Assembly: GCA_963778225.1 (NCBI GenBank)
Contig: CAVZTR010000006.1
Location: forward strand, 124,001-188,000
DNA length: 64,000 nucleotides
Source of the DNA: JAGVSR01 sp963778225
GTDB taxonomy: Bacteria > Pseudomonadota > Alphaproteobacteria > Rhizobiales > Hyphomicrobiaceae
Reading direction: 5' to 3'
A model generated the notes under the pieces. It was not told the DNA's origin, searched no databases, and worked only from the letters and a program-made list of their open reading frames with translations. The position numbers and the translations under genes were made by a program. Below are positions 17,006 to 27,055 of this stretch, piece after piece. How positions within the stretch are numbered: the stretch's first letter is position 1; every line of letters starts with the position of its first letter.

Positions 17006-17995
17006 TCAGCGGCTGCCGGGGGCGGCGCTCCAGGCGGGAGCGTCCGTCCGGATGGCGGCCCTGAGCCGTGCCGACCGGGCACGCGGGTTCACATCCAATT
17101 CACCTTTCTGAGGTGTTAACGGACGGGAGTTAACAAGTCGGAAACTCGGCGGCGAAACTTGTATGTTTTTCTGCGGCAGATACCGAGATCCCTGATCCAT
17201 CTTGCCGGACCGTTCCGCCAGAAAACGCTTCACAATCCGGTCTTCCAGGCTGTGAAACGTCACCAGCACCAGCCGTCCACCGGGACGAAGAATTTTTTCC
17301 GCCGCACCAAGCGCGCGCTCCAGTTCACCCAGTTCGTCGTTGACGAAAATGCGCAAGCCCTGAAAGGTCCGCGTCGCGGGATGCCGTCCGTCTTCCTTGC
17401 GCCCGTGAAAAACGCGCAACACGAGATCGGCCAGTTCCTTCGTTCGCGTCAGCGGTGCAATCGCCCGCGCCTTCACGATCGCCCGCGCGATCGCACGCGA
17501 CCGCCGCTCCTCGCCGTACTCGTAGATGATGTCGGCGATCTGCTCTTCTTCGAAACCATTGACGACATCCGCTGCGCTCGGCCCCTCGCACGACATCCGC
17601 ATGTCGAGCGGACCGTCGCTTTGGAACGAGAATCCGCGCTCCGCCTGATCGATTTGCATCGAAGACACGCCGATATCGAGAACGACGCCGTCCACGGCTT
17701 CGACGCCGATCTCTTGGATAGCCTCAGCCATCTCACCGAACGGACGATGCAGCAGCGTTAGGCGCGGCGCGAACGCCTCGACGAGTGCAGCCCCGGCCGC
17801 AATCGCCGTCGGGTCGCGATCGAATGCGACCACGCGGCAATCGGCTGTTTCGAGAATGGCGCGCGTGTACCCACCCGCACCGAATGTTCCGTCAATGTAG
17901 GTTTCGCGGGGCTTCGGCTGCAGTGCGTCCAGCACGTCCGGAAGCATCACCGGGATGTGCCGCGCAATGTCCGGCGAACCGGAAGCAGCCGTCAT
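17006..17995 (-). CDS. rsmH: 16S rRNA (cytosine-1402 N4)-methyltransferase
   Basis: A 329-residue SAM-dependent methyltransferase acting on C1402 in the ribosomal P site. Family motifs are RHIPVMLPDVLDAL near the start, YIDGTFGAGGYTRAIL (SAM site), VVLDIGVSSMQIDQAERGFSF, DGPLDMRM, and the C-terminal VTFHSLEDRIVKRF. The ATG at 17995 overlaps the mraZ stop by 4 bp (ATGA), which argues for translational coupling and against the longer upstream frame. The usual dcw order is kept. Confidence 0.95.
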   Translation of the reverse strand: MTAASGSPDIARHIPVMLPDVLDALQPKPRETYIDGTFGAGGYTRAILETADCRVVAFDRDPTAIAAGAALVEAFAPRLTLLHRPFGEMAEAIQEIGVEAVDGVVLDIGVSSMQIDQAERGFSFQSDGPLDMRMSCEGPSAADVVNGFEEEQIADIIYEYGEERRSRAIARAIVKARAIAPLTRTKELADLVLRVFHGRKEDGRHPATRTFQGLRIFVNDELGELERALGAAEKILRPGGRLVLVTFHSLEDRIVKRFLAERSGKMDQGSRYLPQKNIQVSPPSFRLVNSRPLTPQKGELDVNPRARSARLRAAIRTDAPAWSAAPGSR

Positions 17996-18477
17996 GAACC
18001 CTCTCCGTCGCCGCCTTCTGATCGGGGCGGCTGTCGTCCAAGAAGCTTGCGATGCTCCTGGACTTTTTCGCGGGCCACACGGCGGCGTTCGTCGAACCGC
18101 TCGGGCGCCCACATTTGAAACTTGTCACCAAGCCCGACGAAAGTGACTTCGGATTGAAGACCGGCGTGGGTGCGAAGCGGCTGAGGAAGGACGATGCGCC
18201 CGTCGCCGTCGATCGCGAGGACCTGGACGTCACCGTAGAGCGCGACAGAGAGTTCGTCACGCTCATCCGAATAGTCCGGCAAGCCTGCGAGAAGCCCATC
18301 GATCTTCTGCGCAAGTCTCTCGCCGCCTGCATCGAGTGCCGGAGCATCGAGCGAAGGGTAGCAGTAGATGCCACCGGCGTATCCGTCGCGCTCGAGCACG
18401 GCTCGGAACGGTGCGGGGATCGATACCCGCCCTTTAGCGTCGATCTTGTTTGTGAATGTCGAGACAAAGCGGTCCAT
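17992..18477 (-). CDS. mraZ: Division/cell wall cluster transcriptional repressor MraZ
   Basis: A 161-residue protein with two SpoVT/AbrB-like beta domains: the first near VSTFTNKIDAKGRVSIPAPFR, the second near VLAIDGDGRIVLPQPLRTHAGL. MraZ represses its own cluster in other bacteria. The start at 18477 follows a GGGGG ribosome site; an upstream frame to 18510 lacks family similarity. First gene of the division unit. Confidence 0.93.
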   Translation of the reverse strand: MDRFVSTFTNKIDAKGRVSIPAPFRAVLERDGYAGGIYCYPSLDAPALDAGGERLAQKIDGLLAGLPDYSDERDELSVALYGDVQVLAIDGDGRIVLPQPLRTHAGLQSEVTFVGLGDKFQMWAPERFDERRRVAREKVQEHRKLLGRQPPRSEGGDGEGS

Positions 18478-18743
18478 CCCCCGGTTTCGAACCTCGTCAA
18501 CGACGCCCACTCAATTCTTCGATGTCCCGGTTCCCTCGAACCGTCTCGAAACTCACACCCGGCGCACCGGCGGGGCCGTGGCAGTCGACCTGATCTGGGC
18601 CCTCTCTCCAGATCGGCGCCACGCCACGGATCCCTACCCGGTGCGGTCGGGCACACATGGGATGCCATGGAATTTTATGGGCGTCAATGGATCGTTAACC
18701 TTTGTGCATGGGGATAACTTCCAAATCACTGCATCCAGGCACG
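18478..18743 (-). promoter_or_regulatory. Upstream region of the mraZ division operon
   Basis: About 265 bp without a gene precede mraZ, with a DnaA-like box (TTATCCCCA on the minus strand, 18709-18717) at the far end. TTGACG and TTAACG candidates for a -35 box lie near 18683-18698 with AT-rich sequence after them, but no convincing -10. I do not see the triplet TGGG repeats known for E. coli MraZ sites. Confidence 0.35.
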
Positions 18744-18773
18744 AAAAAAGGCCCGGCAGAGCCGGGCCTTTTC
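18744..18773 (-). terminator. Strong bidirectional terminator
   Basis: An 8-bp GC stem, GGCCCGGC (18750-18757) and GCCGGGCC (18761-18768), loop AGA, has six A residues on its left and TTTTCG on its right. On the minus strand this is a hairpin followed by six T residues, right after the low-complexity gene; it would also work on the + strand. Confidence 0.85.
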
Positions 18774-18802
18774 GTCAGCTTGCAAGTCTAGGCCGTGGCC
18801 GC

Positions 18803-19678
18803 TCAGGGCGTCGGAGCGGAGGGCTCCAGAGCGGGCGGCGTGGATGCAGGTGTCGAACTGCTGTCCGGTACCGGCTGTGTGGTGGTGCTGCCGTCGGTCG
18901 GGGCCGGCGTGGCCGGTGTGCTTTCCGGCGTTGCTGCAGGTTCGCTCGGCGGGGCGATTGCATCGGTCGGCGCAGTTGGCGGAGACGGAGTGGCCGACGG
19001 CGAAGACGGCTCGGAGGCTGGTGAGCTTGCACCTTCCGTCGGAGTTTCGGTGGCTGCTGGCGCAGCACCCTCGACCGGCTGCTCGGGAGCCGGAGAAGGA
19101 GCAGCCGTTTCACCCGTAGGTGCAACCGGTGTTTCGGCCGCAGGCGCCGTTGCGGGCGCAGCTTCGGCGGGCTTGTCCTCTGTCTTGGCCTCTTCTGGCT
19201 TCGCCTCTTCTGGCTTGGCCTCCTCGGCCGGCTTCTCTTCGGGCTTGGCTTCCGTCGTTGCAGCCGGCGATGTTTCAGGTGCAGTCGCAGCGGGAGCTTC
19301 AGACGTAGCGGGCGGCGTCTCAGCGGCAGGGGCGGCTGGTTCAGTGGCAGCAGGTGCTTCGGCCGCCGGTGCCTCAGGTGCAGCGGCAGGTGGCGCCTCA
19401 CCCGTCAGCTTGGCGCGTTCGGCCGAAATGACCTCTTCGATTTTCTTGAAGGCTTCCTCAGCAACATTCTTCGCGGTCTCGCTGCCGGCTACCTTGCCTT
19501 CGAGTTCGCTGACTTTGGCCGAGAGTTCTTTCACCTGCTGGATTGCGCCATCGCGCGCCATCTGTACGGATTCCAGCTGCCGCACGGCATCGTTCCGGCT
19601 TGCCATCATCCAGCCGGCGATCCCTAAAGCCGCCAGTGACACCACGGCGAACGCTGTCTTACTAATCCCTTCGAACAT
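18803..19678 (-). CDS. Membrane-anchored coiled-coil protein with long Pro/Ala/Thr-rich tail
   Basis: A 291-residue protein I cannot assign to a family. A single membrane helix (about 6-26, FAVVSLAALGIAGWMMA) is followed by a short coiled coil (30-90, QVKELSAKVSELEGKVAGSE), then about 200 residues of low-complexity sequence. These include repeats EEAKPEEAKPEEAKTEDKP (about 150-170) and long PAA/TPP runs. The tail is probably disordered and periplasmic, and could span toward the cell wall. It has its own strong terminator, so it is probably monocistronic. Confidence 0.7.
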   Translation of the reverse strand: MFEGISKTAFAVVSLAALGIAGWMMASRNDAVRQLESVQMARDGAIQQVKELSAKVSELEGKVAGSETAKNVAEEAFKKIEEVISAERAKLTGEAPPAAAPEAPAAEAPAATEPAAPAAETPPATSEAPAATAPETSPAATTEAKPEEKPAEEAKPEEAKPEEAKTEDKPAEAAPATAPAAETPVAPTGETAAPSPAPEQPVEGAAPAATETPTEGASSPASEPSSPSATPSPPTAPTDAIAPPSEPAATPESTPATPAPTDGSTTTQPVPDSSSTPASTPPALEPSAPTP

Positions 19679-19851
19679 ACGACTACTCTCCTCCCGGGCA
19701 TCTCGGCGTGCCCCTCCCGCAACCGGCCTTGGCTGACCGGCGGCATTTAATTGGAGGCAAGTCTAAGAGAATAGTCGTCGGAGGTGAACACCTGAGTTGA
19801 CGCTTTCGAGCAAAAGCCCATCGATTGGCAAACGCGCGCTTTCCCCCAATC

Positions 19852-19893
19852 GCGCGCGGCGGCCGGCTCCCCGACAGGGAAGTCGCCGCACGC
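19852..19893 (+). repeat. Asymmetric bulged hairpin element, copy 1
   Basis: Outer stem GCGCGCGGCG (19852-19861) with CGCCGCACGC (19884-19893), 9 of 10 paired; left bulge GCCGG; inner stem CTCCCC / GGGAAG; loop GACA; right bulge T. Same template as the elements at 34.4, 40.1, 40.9, 42.4, 46.6 and 56.6 kb. It lies between the rnpB 3' end and the low-complexity gene. Confidence 0.7.
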
Positions 19894-19904
19894 AATTGAA
19901 ATAA

Positions 19905-20320
<416 letters not shown>

Positions 20321-20321
20321 T

Positions 20322-20351
20322 TTAAGTGGCCCCGGCCGTCCTCTGCGTCAA
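20322..20351 (-). promoter_or_regulatory. rnpB promoter
   Basis: On the minus strand TTGACG (20346-20351) and ACTTAA (20322-20327) are 18 bp apart. The predicted start falls a few bases before helix P1 of the RNase P RNA. Confidence 0.5.
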
Positions 20352-20370
20352 GCAAAGTCCCGCCTGATCC

Positions 20371-20586
20371 TCAAGCCTTGGTGACCGTACCCGCCTGGTA
20401 CACGGGCCGGAACTTGCGCGCGCTGATGGTGATCCGCTCACCGATCTGCGGCTGCGGCTGGCCATGCAGCACAAATATCACCGCCAACCCGCTGTCGGTC
20501 ACGAGTTCCCCGAACGATCCGCTCCACGAGCGCACCGTGCCGGTGAAAATCTGAGTACCCGGCTCGAAGAGTTCGAGTTCCCCCAT
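20371..20586 (-). CDS. Small conserved-looking protein, probable beta-barrel
   Basis: A 71-residue protein made almost entirely of predicted beta strands (IFTGTVRSWSGSFGELVTDSG, LAVIFVLHGQ, ERITISARKFRPVYQAGTV). The TGTVRSWSGSFGELV start recalls cold-shock/OB-fold proteins (KGTVKWFNxxKGFGFI), but the RNA-binding aromatic motifs are missing, so this is only a shape resemblance. It lies upstream of rnpB on the same strand. Function unknown. Confidence 0.55.
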   Translation of the reverse strand: MGELELFEPGTQIFTGTVRSWSGSFGELVTDSGLAVIFVLHGQPQPQIGERITISARKFRPVYQAGTVTKA

Positions 20587-20701
20587 CTGGGCAGCTCCGG
20601 TTGTCGGTCATGAGCATTGGCAAATGCCACTACGTGAATGCAGCCAGTGTCACCCACGTCCCGTCCTCATGCCAAGGCCTTGCGGCAGGCTTTTGATATC
20701 T

Positions 20702-21487
20702 TCACGCAATCTCGGCGTTGGGAAGCGCCTCCACAAGACGCCGCAACGTCACCAGCGTTGACCTGTCGAGCCGTCGATCGACCCGCGCCGGCCGAAAGTG
20801 CAGCTGAAATGCCCTGAGCACAAAACCGAGTTCTTCGTCCAGCGGACCCTCAGCCGCCACCCCGTACCCTAACCGCGCCAGCAGCAGACGCGTCTCCGCG
20901 ATCTCAGCCGTATCGGCGCCAGGACCGAGCCCCACATCATCGACGTCCAACGGTTCCGGCGGCAACCAGAACCCCACCCCCTCCGCTGCCAACCGCGCCC
21001 AGTCGAACTTCTCACCCGGATCGATCTTGCGCGCGGGCGCAATGTCGGAATGCGCCAGCACCCGTTCCGGTGCGATCCCATGCCGGCCGCAGATATCCTG
21101 CGACAGCCCGATCACGGCACGCATCTGCGCTTCGGGAAAATCCGGATAGCCGAGCGCGTGTCCGCCGTTCTGGATTTCAATGCCGATTGATGCGGAATTG
21201 ATATCGGTTTCGCCGTGCCACGACGATAAGCCCGCATGCCACGCACGCATCTCCTCCGCCACCATCTGGATCACCCGGCCATCCACATCCACCACGTAGT
21301 GGCATGACACCTTGCAATCCGGCCGCGACAGCACATCGAGTGAGCGCTCCACCGACTCCAATCCCGTGTAATGCATCACGAGAATTGTCGGCGTCAGTCC
21401 GCGAAACCGCGGTTCGATATTCGGCGACGGAAAAAGATCCGCCACGAGCGGACTGTCCGGAGCCGAGATCAGAGCCGGACCGCTCAT
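20702..21487 (-). CDS. N-acetylmuramoyl-L-alanine amidase (AmpD/AmiD type)
   Basis: A 261-residue zinc amidase that cuts the bond between MurNAc and the stem peptide. The Amidase_2 domain (about 30-180) shows ILVMHYTG (zinc His), ASIGIEIQNGGH, and LAHSDIAPARKIDPGEKF with the second His and the catalytic Lys/Asp region. A peptidoglycan-binding domain follows (about 195-255). No signal peptide is visible, which favours a cytosolic AmpD-like recycling role, though the C-terminal binding domain is more typical of AmiD. It overlaps the upstream TerB-DnaJ gene by 4 bp. Confidence 0.9.
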   Translation of the reverse strand: MSGPALISAPDSPLVADLFPSPNIEPRFRGLTPTILVMHYTGLESVERSLDVLSRPDCKVSCHYVVDVDGRVIQMVAEEMRAWHAGLSSWHGETDINSASIGIEIQNGGHALGYPDFPEAQMRAVIGLSQDICGRHGIAPERVLAHSDIAPARKIDPGEKFDWARLAAEGVGFWLPPEPLDVDDVGLGPGADTAEIAETRLLLARLGYGVAAEGPLDEELGFVLRAFQLHFRPARVDRRLDRSTLVTLRRLVEALPNAEIA

Positions 21488-22206
21488 GCGCGCCGGCCTC
21501 CAAAGCCGCGCTCTGCCGCGATCTCTTCATAGGCCGCGTTGATGTGTGCAAGTTTTGCAGTCGCAGCCTTCACGACGCCGGGCGGTGCCCCGTCTGCGAT
21601 GAGCCGGTCGGGATGTGTTTCCTGCACCAGCTTGCGATAGCGCGCCTTGATTTCCTTTTCGCTGGCGTCCGGCATCACGTCGAGAATGGCATACGGACTG
21701 TCGGGATCGCGCACGAACTGATCCCGGATGGTCCGGAATTCCGTGTCGCAGTATCCAAACCGCGCCGAAACCGTTTTGAGAAAATGATCCTCCGCCGGAT
21801 GCAGGATCCCGTCTGCGCAGGCGATATACATCAGGGATTCGAATACGCGCCGCTTGGTCTCCGGATCGCGCTTCAGCATCTCGCCGACCCGATCGGCATA
21901 GATTTCGTATCCCGTCACATCGGCCGCAGCCTGCTCGTAAACACTTCGCAACCGCGGCAACTCATCGGCCTGCACGTCGAGAAACTGCTCGAACACTGTC
22001 GCCTCCGACGATACGGCCACGCCGTCGGCCGCGGCCATTTTAGCCGCCAACACGACAAACGCGGACGTAAACCCGGTCGTCTGCGACCAGCGCCGCCGCC
22101 GCAGAATACCGTAGGCCTTGAGCCGCCGGCCGAGACGAGCAATGGTGCGTGCCGCCCCGCTTTGCGCAGGACGCATCAACGAATCGAGAAGAGTTTCGTC
22201 GGCCAT
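21484..22206 (-). CDS. TerB- and DnaJ-domain co-chaperone (DjlA-like)
   Basis: A 240-residue protein with a TerB-like helical domain (about 45-165, with two DG-acidic turns AAADGVAV and ACADGILHPAE) and a C-terminal J domain (about 170-235) carrying the HPD tripeptide in QETHPDRL. This is the DjlA architecture without an obvious membrane helix. J domains stimulate DnaK ATPase. It is translationally coupled to the amidase, which hints at a role in envelope stress. Confidence 0.9.
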   Translation of the reverse strand: MADETLLDSLMRPAQSGAARTIARLGRRLKAYGILRRRRWSQTTGFTSAFVVLAAKMAAADGVAVSSEATVFEQFLDVQADELPRLRSVYEQAAADVTGYEIYADRVGEMLKRDPETKRRVFESLMYIACADGILHPAEDHFLKTVSARFGYCDTEFRTIRDQFVRDPDSPYAILDVMPDASEKEIKARYRKLVQETHPDRLIADGAPPGVVKAATAKLAHINAAYEEIAAERGFGGRRA

Positions 22207-22406
22207 TTGCCAGCACTAGCCGCTTTTCCGCGGCAACAGAAGGGCAGCCTCTCCCGCACCGACGCCGCACCCGATGAACCTCCCCGCTCGCAGTCATTGA
22301 TGCCGCTCATGGGTCCGGCAGGTCGCGGTCAGCAAGGGATCGACTTGCGCCGCCTCACCCTCTTGTTTAGAGCCCCATCATCGAGAACGCCGCACCGGAA
22401 CCCGCG

Positions 22407-25400
22407 ATGAACACCGCTCCTGCGGACCATCAGAAATGGCAATTCTTTATCGACCGCGGCGGCACCTTCACCGATGTCGTCGCGCGCGATCCCGACGGCG
22501 CGCTCCACGTCACCAAGGTCCTGTCCGTCAATCCCTCCGCCTATGACGACGCGGCCCTCCACGCCATCCGGCAATTCCTCCAACTCCCCGCCCAGGCAGC
22601 GATCCCTGCGTCGCGCATCGGCGCCATCAAGATGGGCACGACCGTCGCCACAAATGCCCTCCTCGAGCGCAAGGGCGTACCAACGGCGCTCGTCATCACC
22701 CGCGGTTTTGCTGATGCGCTGGAGATCGGGACCCAGGCCCGTCCGGACATCTTCGCAAAAGCCGTCGTCAAGCCTGACATGCTCTATGCGCGGGTCATCG
22801 AAGCCGACGAACGCACGCTTGCAGATGGTACAATCGACCGTCGCATGGACGAGGCCTCGCTCACGGCCGACCTGCTTCGCGTCAAAGCAGATGGCATCGC
22901 CGCCGTCGCAATCGTTTTCGTCCATGCCTGGGCCTTTCCCGCACACGAACAGCGCGCCGCCGAAATCGCACGCGGCATCGGCTTCGCGCACGTCTCCGTC
23001 AGCCACGAAGTCTCCCCACTGGTAAAGCTCGTCGGCCGCGGCGATACCACCGTCGCCGACGCGTATCTCTCACCGGTCCTCGACCGCTACGTCGCCTCGA
23101 TCACCGCCAGCATCGACCCGGATGGCGAGGCACGCACGCCCCTTATGTTTATGGCCTCCTCCGGCGGCCTCACCGCGGCGGAAAACTTCCGCGCTCGCGA
23201 CGCCATCCTGTCAGGCCCCGCCGGCGGCATTGTCGCCATGGCCGAAACGGCCCGCTCCGCCGGCTTCGACCGGGTCATCGGCTTCGACATGGGCGGCACA
23301 TCGACCGACGTCTCCCACTTCGCCGGCACCTATGAACGCACCTTCGAGACGGAGGTCGCGGGCGTGCGCCTGCGCGTGCCGATGCTCGACATCCACACCG
23401 TGGCGGCCGGGGGCGGTTCCATCATCCGCTTCGATGACGGCCGCCTGCGCGTCGGGCCCGCAAGCGCCGGCTCTGATCCAGGTCCACTCTGCTATCGCAA
23501 AGGCGGCCCACTGACCCTCACCGACGCCAACATGCTGCTCGGCAAGCTCGATCCCATAAGCTTCCCGCACATATTCGGACCCTCGGGAAATCTGCCGCCC
23601 GATCGCGATGCCGTGCAGTCCGCATTCGAAAATCTTGCGCGCGATATGGGCGGCAGCTTCACGCCACATGAGGTTGCCGACGGTGCAATCCGCGTCGGCG
23701 TCGAGAACATGGCCGCCGCGATCCGGCGCATCTCCATCGAACGCGGCTACGACGTCACCAGCTACGCCCTGCAATGCTTCGGCTCGGCCGGCGGCCAGCA
23801 CGCCTGCCTCATCGCCGACGCACTCGGCATGGACACCGTTCTCATCCACCCGCTATCGGGCGTACTCTCCGCCTGGGGCATGGCACTCGCCCCCGCCCGC
23901 GCCAGCCGCGAGCAATCGATCGAACTCCCCTTCGATGAACATTCCCTTCGCGACATTGAGGAGACCGCCTGGGAGCTCGGCAATGCCGCAACAGACGCAC
24001 TTCTCGACCAGGGCGTCGACAACGACGACGTTGCGCTGATCACACGCCTGCACTTGGCTTACGCAGGAACCGACACAGCGATCCCTGTTGATCTCTCTGA
24101 AATCGCGATCATGCGCGCCGACTTCGAACGCGCACACAAGCGCCGCTTCGGTTTCACATCGCCCGGCAAGCCAATCCGCATCGCGCACATGGAAGTGGAA
24201 GCGACAAGCACCACCGAACCACCCGAAGCAAAGATTGCACCCGCACCTGTCAAGTGCACCACATCCACCACGCGCCGTTTCTTCTCCGGCGGCCGCTGGC
24301 ACCACGCAACCGTTCACGACCGCGCCACCCTCGAGCCGGGACAACCGGTTCCCGGACCCGCCATCATTCTCGAACCCCATCAGAGCGTCGTGGTCGAAAC
24401 CGGATGGTCGGCATCCCTGACATCACGCGGCGATCTTGTGCTGACGCGATCGGAACCCCGCGCGCGTGGATCATCCATTGCCACCGCCAGCACCACACCC
24501 GACCCGGTCCTGCTCGAAGTCTTCGCCAACCGCTTCAAAGCCATCGCTGAAAACATGGGCGAGGCGCTTCGCGCCACGGCCCGGTCCGTCAACATCAAGG
24601 AACGCCTTGATTTCTCGTGCGCCCTCTTCAACGCTCAAGGCGAACTCGTCGCCAACGCACCCCACGTCCCGGTGCACCTCGGCAGCATGGACAGCGCCGT
24701 CGCCGCCATCCGCGAAGCCTTCGCCACCGAAATGCGCCCCGGCGACAGCTTCATGCTCAACGCCCCCTACAAGGGTGGAACGCACCTTCCCGACATCACC
24801 GTCGTCACGCCCGTCTTCATCGACACCGGCACCCAGCCTGCGTTTTTCGTCGCCAGCCGCGGCCACCACGCTGACATCGGCGGCCTCGCACCCGGATCGA
24901 TGAGCCCGCGCGCGACAACCGTCGAAGAAGAAGGCGTCTACATCGAGCCAACACGTCTCGTCGCGGCCGGCCATTTTCTTGAAATAGAAACGCGCGCCCT
25001 GCTGACACAGGCCCGACATCCCGCCCGCAATCCTGACGAAAACATCGCCGATCTCAAGGCCCAACTCGCCGCCAATATGCGCGGCGCAACGGAACTGTCA
25101 GCGCTTACCGGCGAGTTCGGGCTCGCAGACGTCACTCGCTACATGGCCCACGTCCTCGATAACGGCGAAGCCGCGATCCGCCACCTTCTGGCCAAGCTGA
25201 AAGGCGGCCACTTTCGCATCGAAACAGACCAGGGCACGGTCGTCGAGGTTTCGATCACGATCGACACCACCACGCGCTCAGCAATCGTCGACTTCACCGG
25301 CACGTCGCCCGAGCAGCCGACAAGTTTCAACGCTCCTGCACCCGTGACCCGCGCTGCCGTGCTCTATGTCTTCCGGGTTCTCGCCGACGTACCCATTCCG

Positions 25401-26030
25401 CTGAACGCCGGTTGCCTTCGCCCGATCGAAATCCGCATTCCCGAAGGGTCGATGTTGCGCCCGCGCTTTCCCGCCCCCGTCGTCGCCGGCAACACGGAGA
25501 CGAGCCAGATCGTCACCAACGCGCTGTTCGCAGCGCTCGGACAGCTTGCCCCATCCCAGGGCACGATGAACAACCTCACCTTTGGCAACGCACGCGTTCA
25601 ATACTACGAAACGATCGCCTCGGGTTCGCCCGCTGGCCCCGGCTTCAACGGCGCTGCCGGCGTTCACGCCCACATGACGAATACGCGCATGACCGACGCC
25701 GAAATCCTTGAGCTTCGTTATCCTGTCGTCGTCGAGGAATTCGCAATCCGCCGCGGCTCCGGCGGCCGCGGGCAATTCAACAGCGGCGACGGGACCCGGC
25801 GCATCTTGCGCTTCCGCGAACCGATGCACGTCTCCCTGCTCTCCGGGTATCGTGCCATTCCGCCACCCGGCCTGAACGGCGGCCAGCCTGGCGAGCGGGG
25901 TCGCAACATCGTGCGCCGCACCAGCGGTGCATCAGAAGATCTGGGCGGCTGTGGCGAAGCCAATGTAAGAGCCGGCGACGTTCTGATCATCGAAACGCCG
26001 ACTGGCGGCGGCTTCGGCCCTGCCGACTGA
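22407..26030 (+). CDS. 5-oxoprolinase (ATP-hydrolysing), fused hydantoinase A/B
   Basis: A 1207-residue protein with an N-terminal hydantoinase A/oxoprolinase ATPase half (about 10-520) and a C-terminal hydantoinase B half (about 690-1205) in one chain, as in eukaryotic and many bacterial OPLAH enzymes. Visible motifs are FFIDRGGTFTDVVA, VIGFDMGGTSTDVS (phosphate loop) and GAAGVHAHMTNTRMTD. The enzyme opens 5-oxoproline to glutamate with ATP. With gshA and glsA elsewhere in the window this suggests glutathione and glutamate turnover. The start is the ATG at 22407. It appears monocistronic. Confidence 0.93.
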   Translation: MNTAPADHQKWQFFIDRGGTFTDVVARDPDGALHVTKVLSVNPSAYDDAALHAIRQFLQLPAQAAIPASRIGAIKMGTTVATNALLERKGVPTALVITRGFADALEIGTQARPDIFAKAVVKPDMLYARVIEADERTLADGTIDRRMDEASLTADLLRVKADGIAAVAIVFVHAWAFPAHEQRAAEIARGIGFAHVSVSHEVSPLVKLVGRGDTTVADAYLSPVLDRYVASITASIDPDGEARTPLMFMASSGGLTAAENFRARDAILSGPAGGIVAMAETARSAGFDRVIGFDMGGTSTDVSHFAGTYERTFETEVAGVRLRVPMLDIHTVAAGGGSIIRFDDGRLRVGPASAGSDPGPLCYRKGGPLTLTDANMLLGKLDPISFPHIFGPSGNLPPDRDAVQSAFENLARDMGGSFTPHEVADGAIRVGVENMAAAIRRISIERGYDVTSYALQCFGSAGGQHACLIADALGMDTVLIHPLSGVLSAWGMALAPARASREQSIELPFDEHSLRDIEETAWELGNAATDALLDQGVDNDDVALITRLHLAYAGTDTAIPVDLSEIAIMRADFERAHKRRFGFTSPGKPIRIAHMEVEATSTTEPPEAKIAPAPVKCTTSTTRRFFSGGRWHHATVHDRATLEPGQPVPGPAIILEPHQSVVVETGWSASLTSRGDLVLTRSEPRARGSSIATASTTPDPVLLEVFANRFKAIAENMGEALRATARSVNIKERLDFSCALFNAQGELVANAPHVPVHLGSMDSAVAAIREAFATEMRPGDSFMLNAPYKGGTHLPDITVVTPVFIDTGTQPAFFVASRGHHADIGGLAPGSMSPRATTVEEEGVYIEPTRLVAAGHFLEIETRALLTQARHPARNPDENIADLKAQLAANMRGATELSALTGEFGLADVTRYMAHVLDNGEAAIRHLLAKLKGGHFRIETDQGTVVEVSITIDTTTRSAIVDFTGTSPEQPTSFNAPAPVTRAAVLYVFRVLADVPIPLNAGCLRPIEIRIPEGSMLRPRFPAPVVAGNTETSQIVTNALFAALGQLAPSQGTMNNLTFGNARVQYYETIASGSPAGPGFNGAAGVHAHMTNTRMTDAEILELRYPVVVEEFAIRRGSGGRGQFNSGDGTRRILRFREPMHVSLLSGYRAIPPPGLNGGQPGERGRNIVRRTSGASEDLGGCGEANVRAGDVLIIETPTGGGFGPAD

Positions 26031-26174
26031 CCACCCGCAACGTTATCCCATCACAAATGAGGCGTGTTCGACCTAAGGCGATGAGGCAGGTCGTCCCCGC
26101 CCCTTGCTCGGGAATTAGAATCTGGCATCTTCGGGAAGTTGTCCCATTCGACAGCCGTCGAGGGAGCCGATCGC

Positions 26175-27041
26175 ATGCTCAAGGCCGCAGGCACGTTTGT
26201 CCTCGCATCGATCCTGGCGCTTCCAGCCGGGCGGGCTCCAGCATTGGCCGATAGTCTCGGCAACGCCTTCGTCGAGCCCTTCGTCTTCACGCTCGTCACG
26301 CCCGAAGCCGATATCACAGCTCGCGAAGTGACCGAGCGACTTTACAAGGTGAAAGCCGGCGAGCGGATGGATCTCTCCGGGCGCGACCTCACCTACCTCG
26401 ATTTCTCCACCCTCGACTTCAAAGGCGCCAGCCTCGCGCGGACCGACCTTTACGGCGCCGATTTCACCGGCGCGAGCCTCAAGGGTGCCGATCTTTCTCG
26501 CGCGCGTCTCGATCGCGCCGTTCTCATTCGCGCCGACCTCTCCGGAGCCAACCTCGCCGGCGCAACCATTCTGCGCCCCACCATCTATTCCGATCTCAAC
26601 AGCCTGCTCGCCGATGCGCCGCGCTTCTCCGGCGCCAACCTCCGCGGCATCAAGGTTCAAGCTGATTTGTCCGGTGCCGACTTCCGCGGCGCAGATCTGA
26701 CCGACGCCGATTTCCACCCTCTCGAAGATCGGCCCGGTGAAGGCACGCTCACGACGCTGCGCAAGAACGTGATCAAATCCTGCGACTTCTCCGGCGCCAC
26801 GCTCATACGGGCAAACTTCACCGAAGCCGTCCTCACCTTCTCACGCATGACCGGCGCCGACCTGCGCGACGCCAATCTCGCACATGCCGATCTTTCGAAG
26901 GTGGATTTCCACGGAGCGGATCTGACCGGCGCCGATTTCACGGGTGCCGATCTTGATGGAGCCAACCTCTCCGGAGCGCGCGGCCTCGACACCGTCAAAG
27001 GCCTCGATACGACGCAAAATCTCGACAAAGCCTTCCGCTGA
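26175..27041 (+). CDS. Secreted pentapeptide-repeat protein
   Basis: A 288-residue protein with a signal peptide (MLKAAGTFVLASILALPAG) and two blocks of pentapeptide repeats of the A(D/N)LxG type: about 75-130 (ASLARTDLYGADFTGASLKG) and about 215-275 (HGADLTGADFTGADLDGANL). The repeats build a right-handed quadrilateral beta helix. Start at 26175 is chosen for the signal peptide and the GGGAG ribosome site; the frame is open 12 codons further upstream. The function is unknown; it is periplasmic by inference. Confidence 0.82.
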   Translation: MLKAAGTFVLASILALPAGRAPALADSLGNAFVEPFVFTLVTPEADITAREVTERLYKVKAGERMDLSGRDLTYLDFSTLDFKGASLARTDLYGADFTGASLKGADLSRARLDRAVLIRADLSGANLAGATILRPTIYSDLNSLLADAPRFSGANLRGIKVQADLSGADFRGADLTDADFHPLEDRPGEGTLTTLRKNVIKSCDFSGATLIRANFTEAVLTFSRMTGADLRDANLAHADLSKVDFHGADLTGADFTGADLDGANLSGARGLDTVKGLDTTQNLDKAFR

Positions 27042-27055
27042 TCAAGGCCTGCGCG

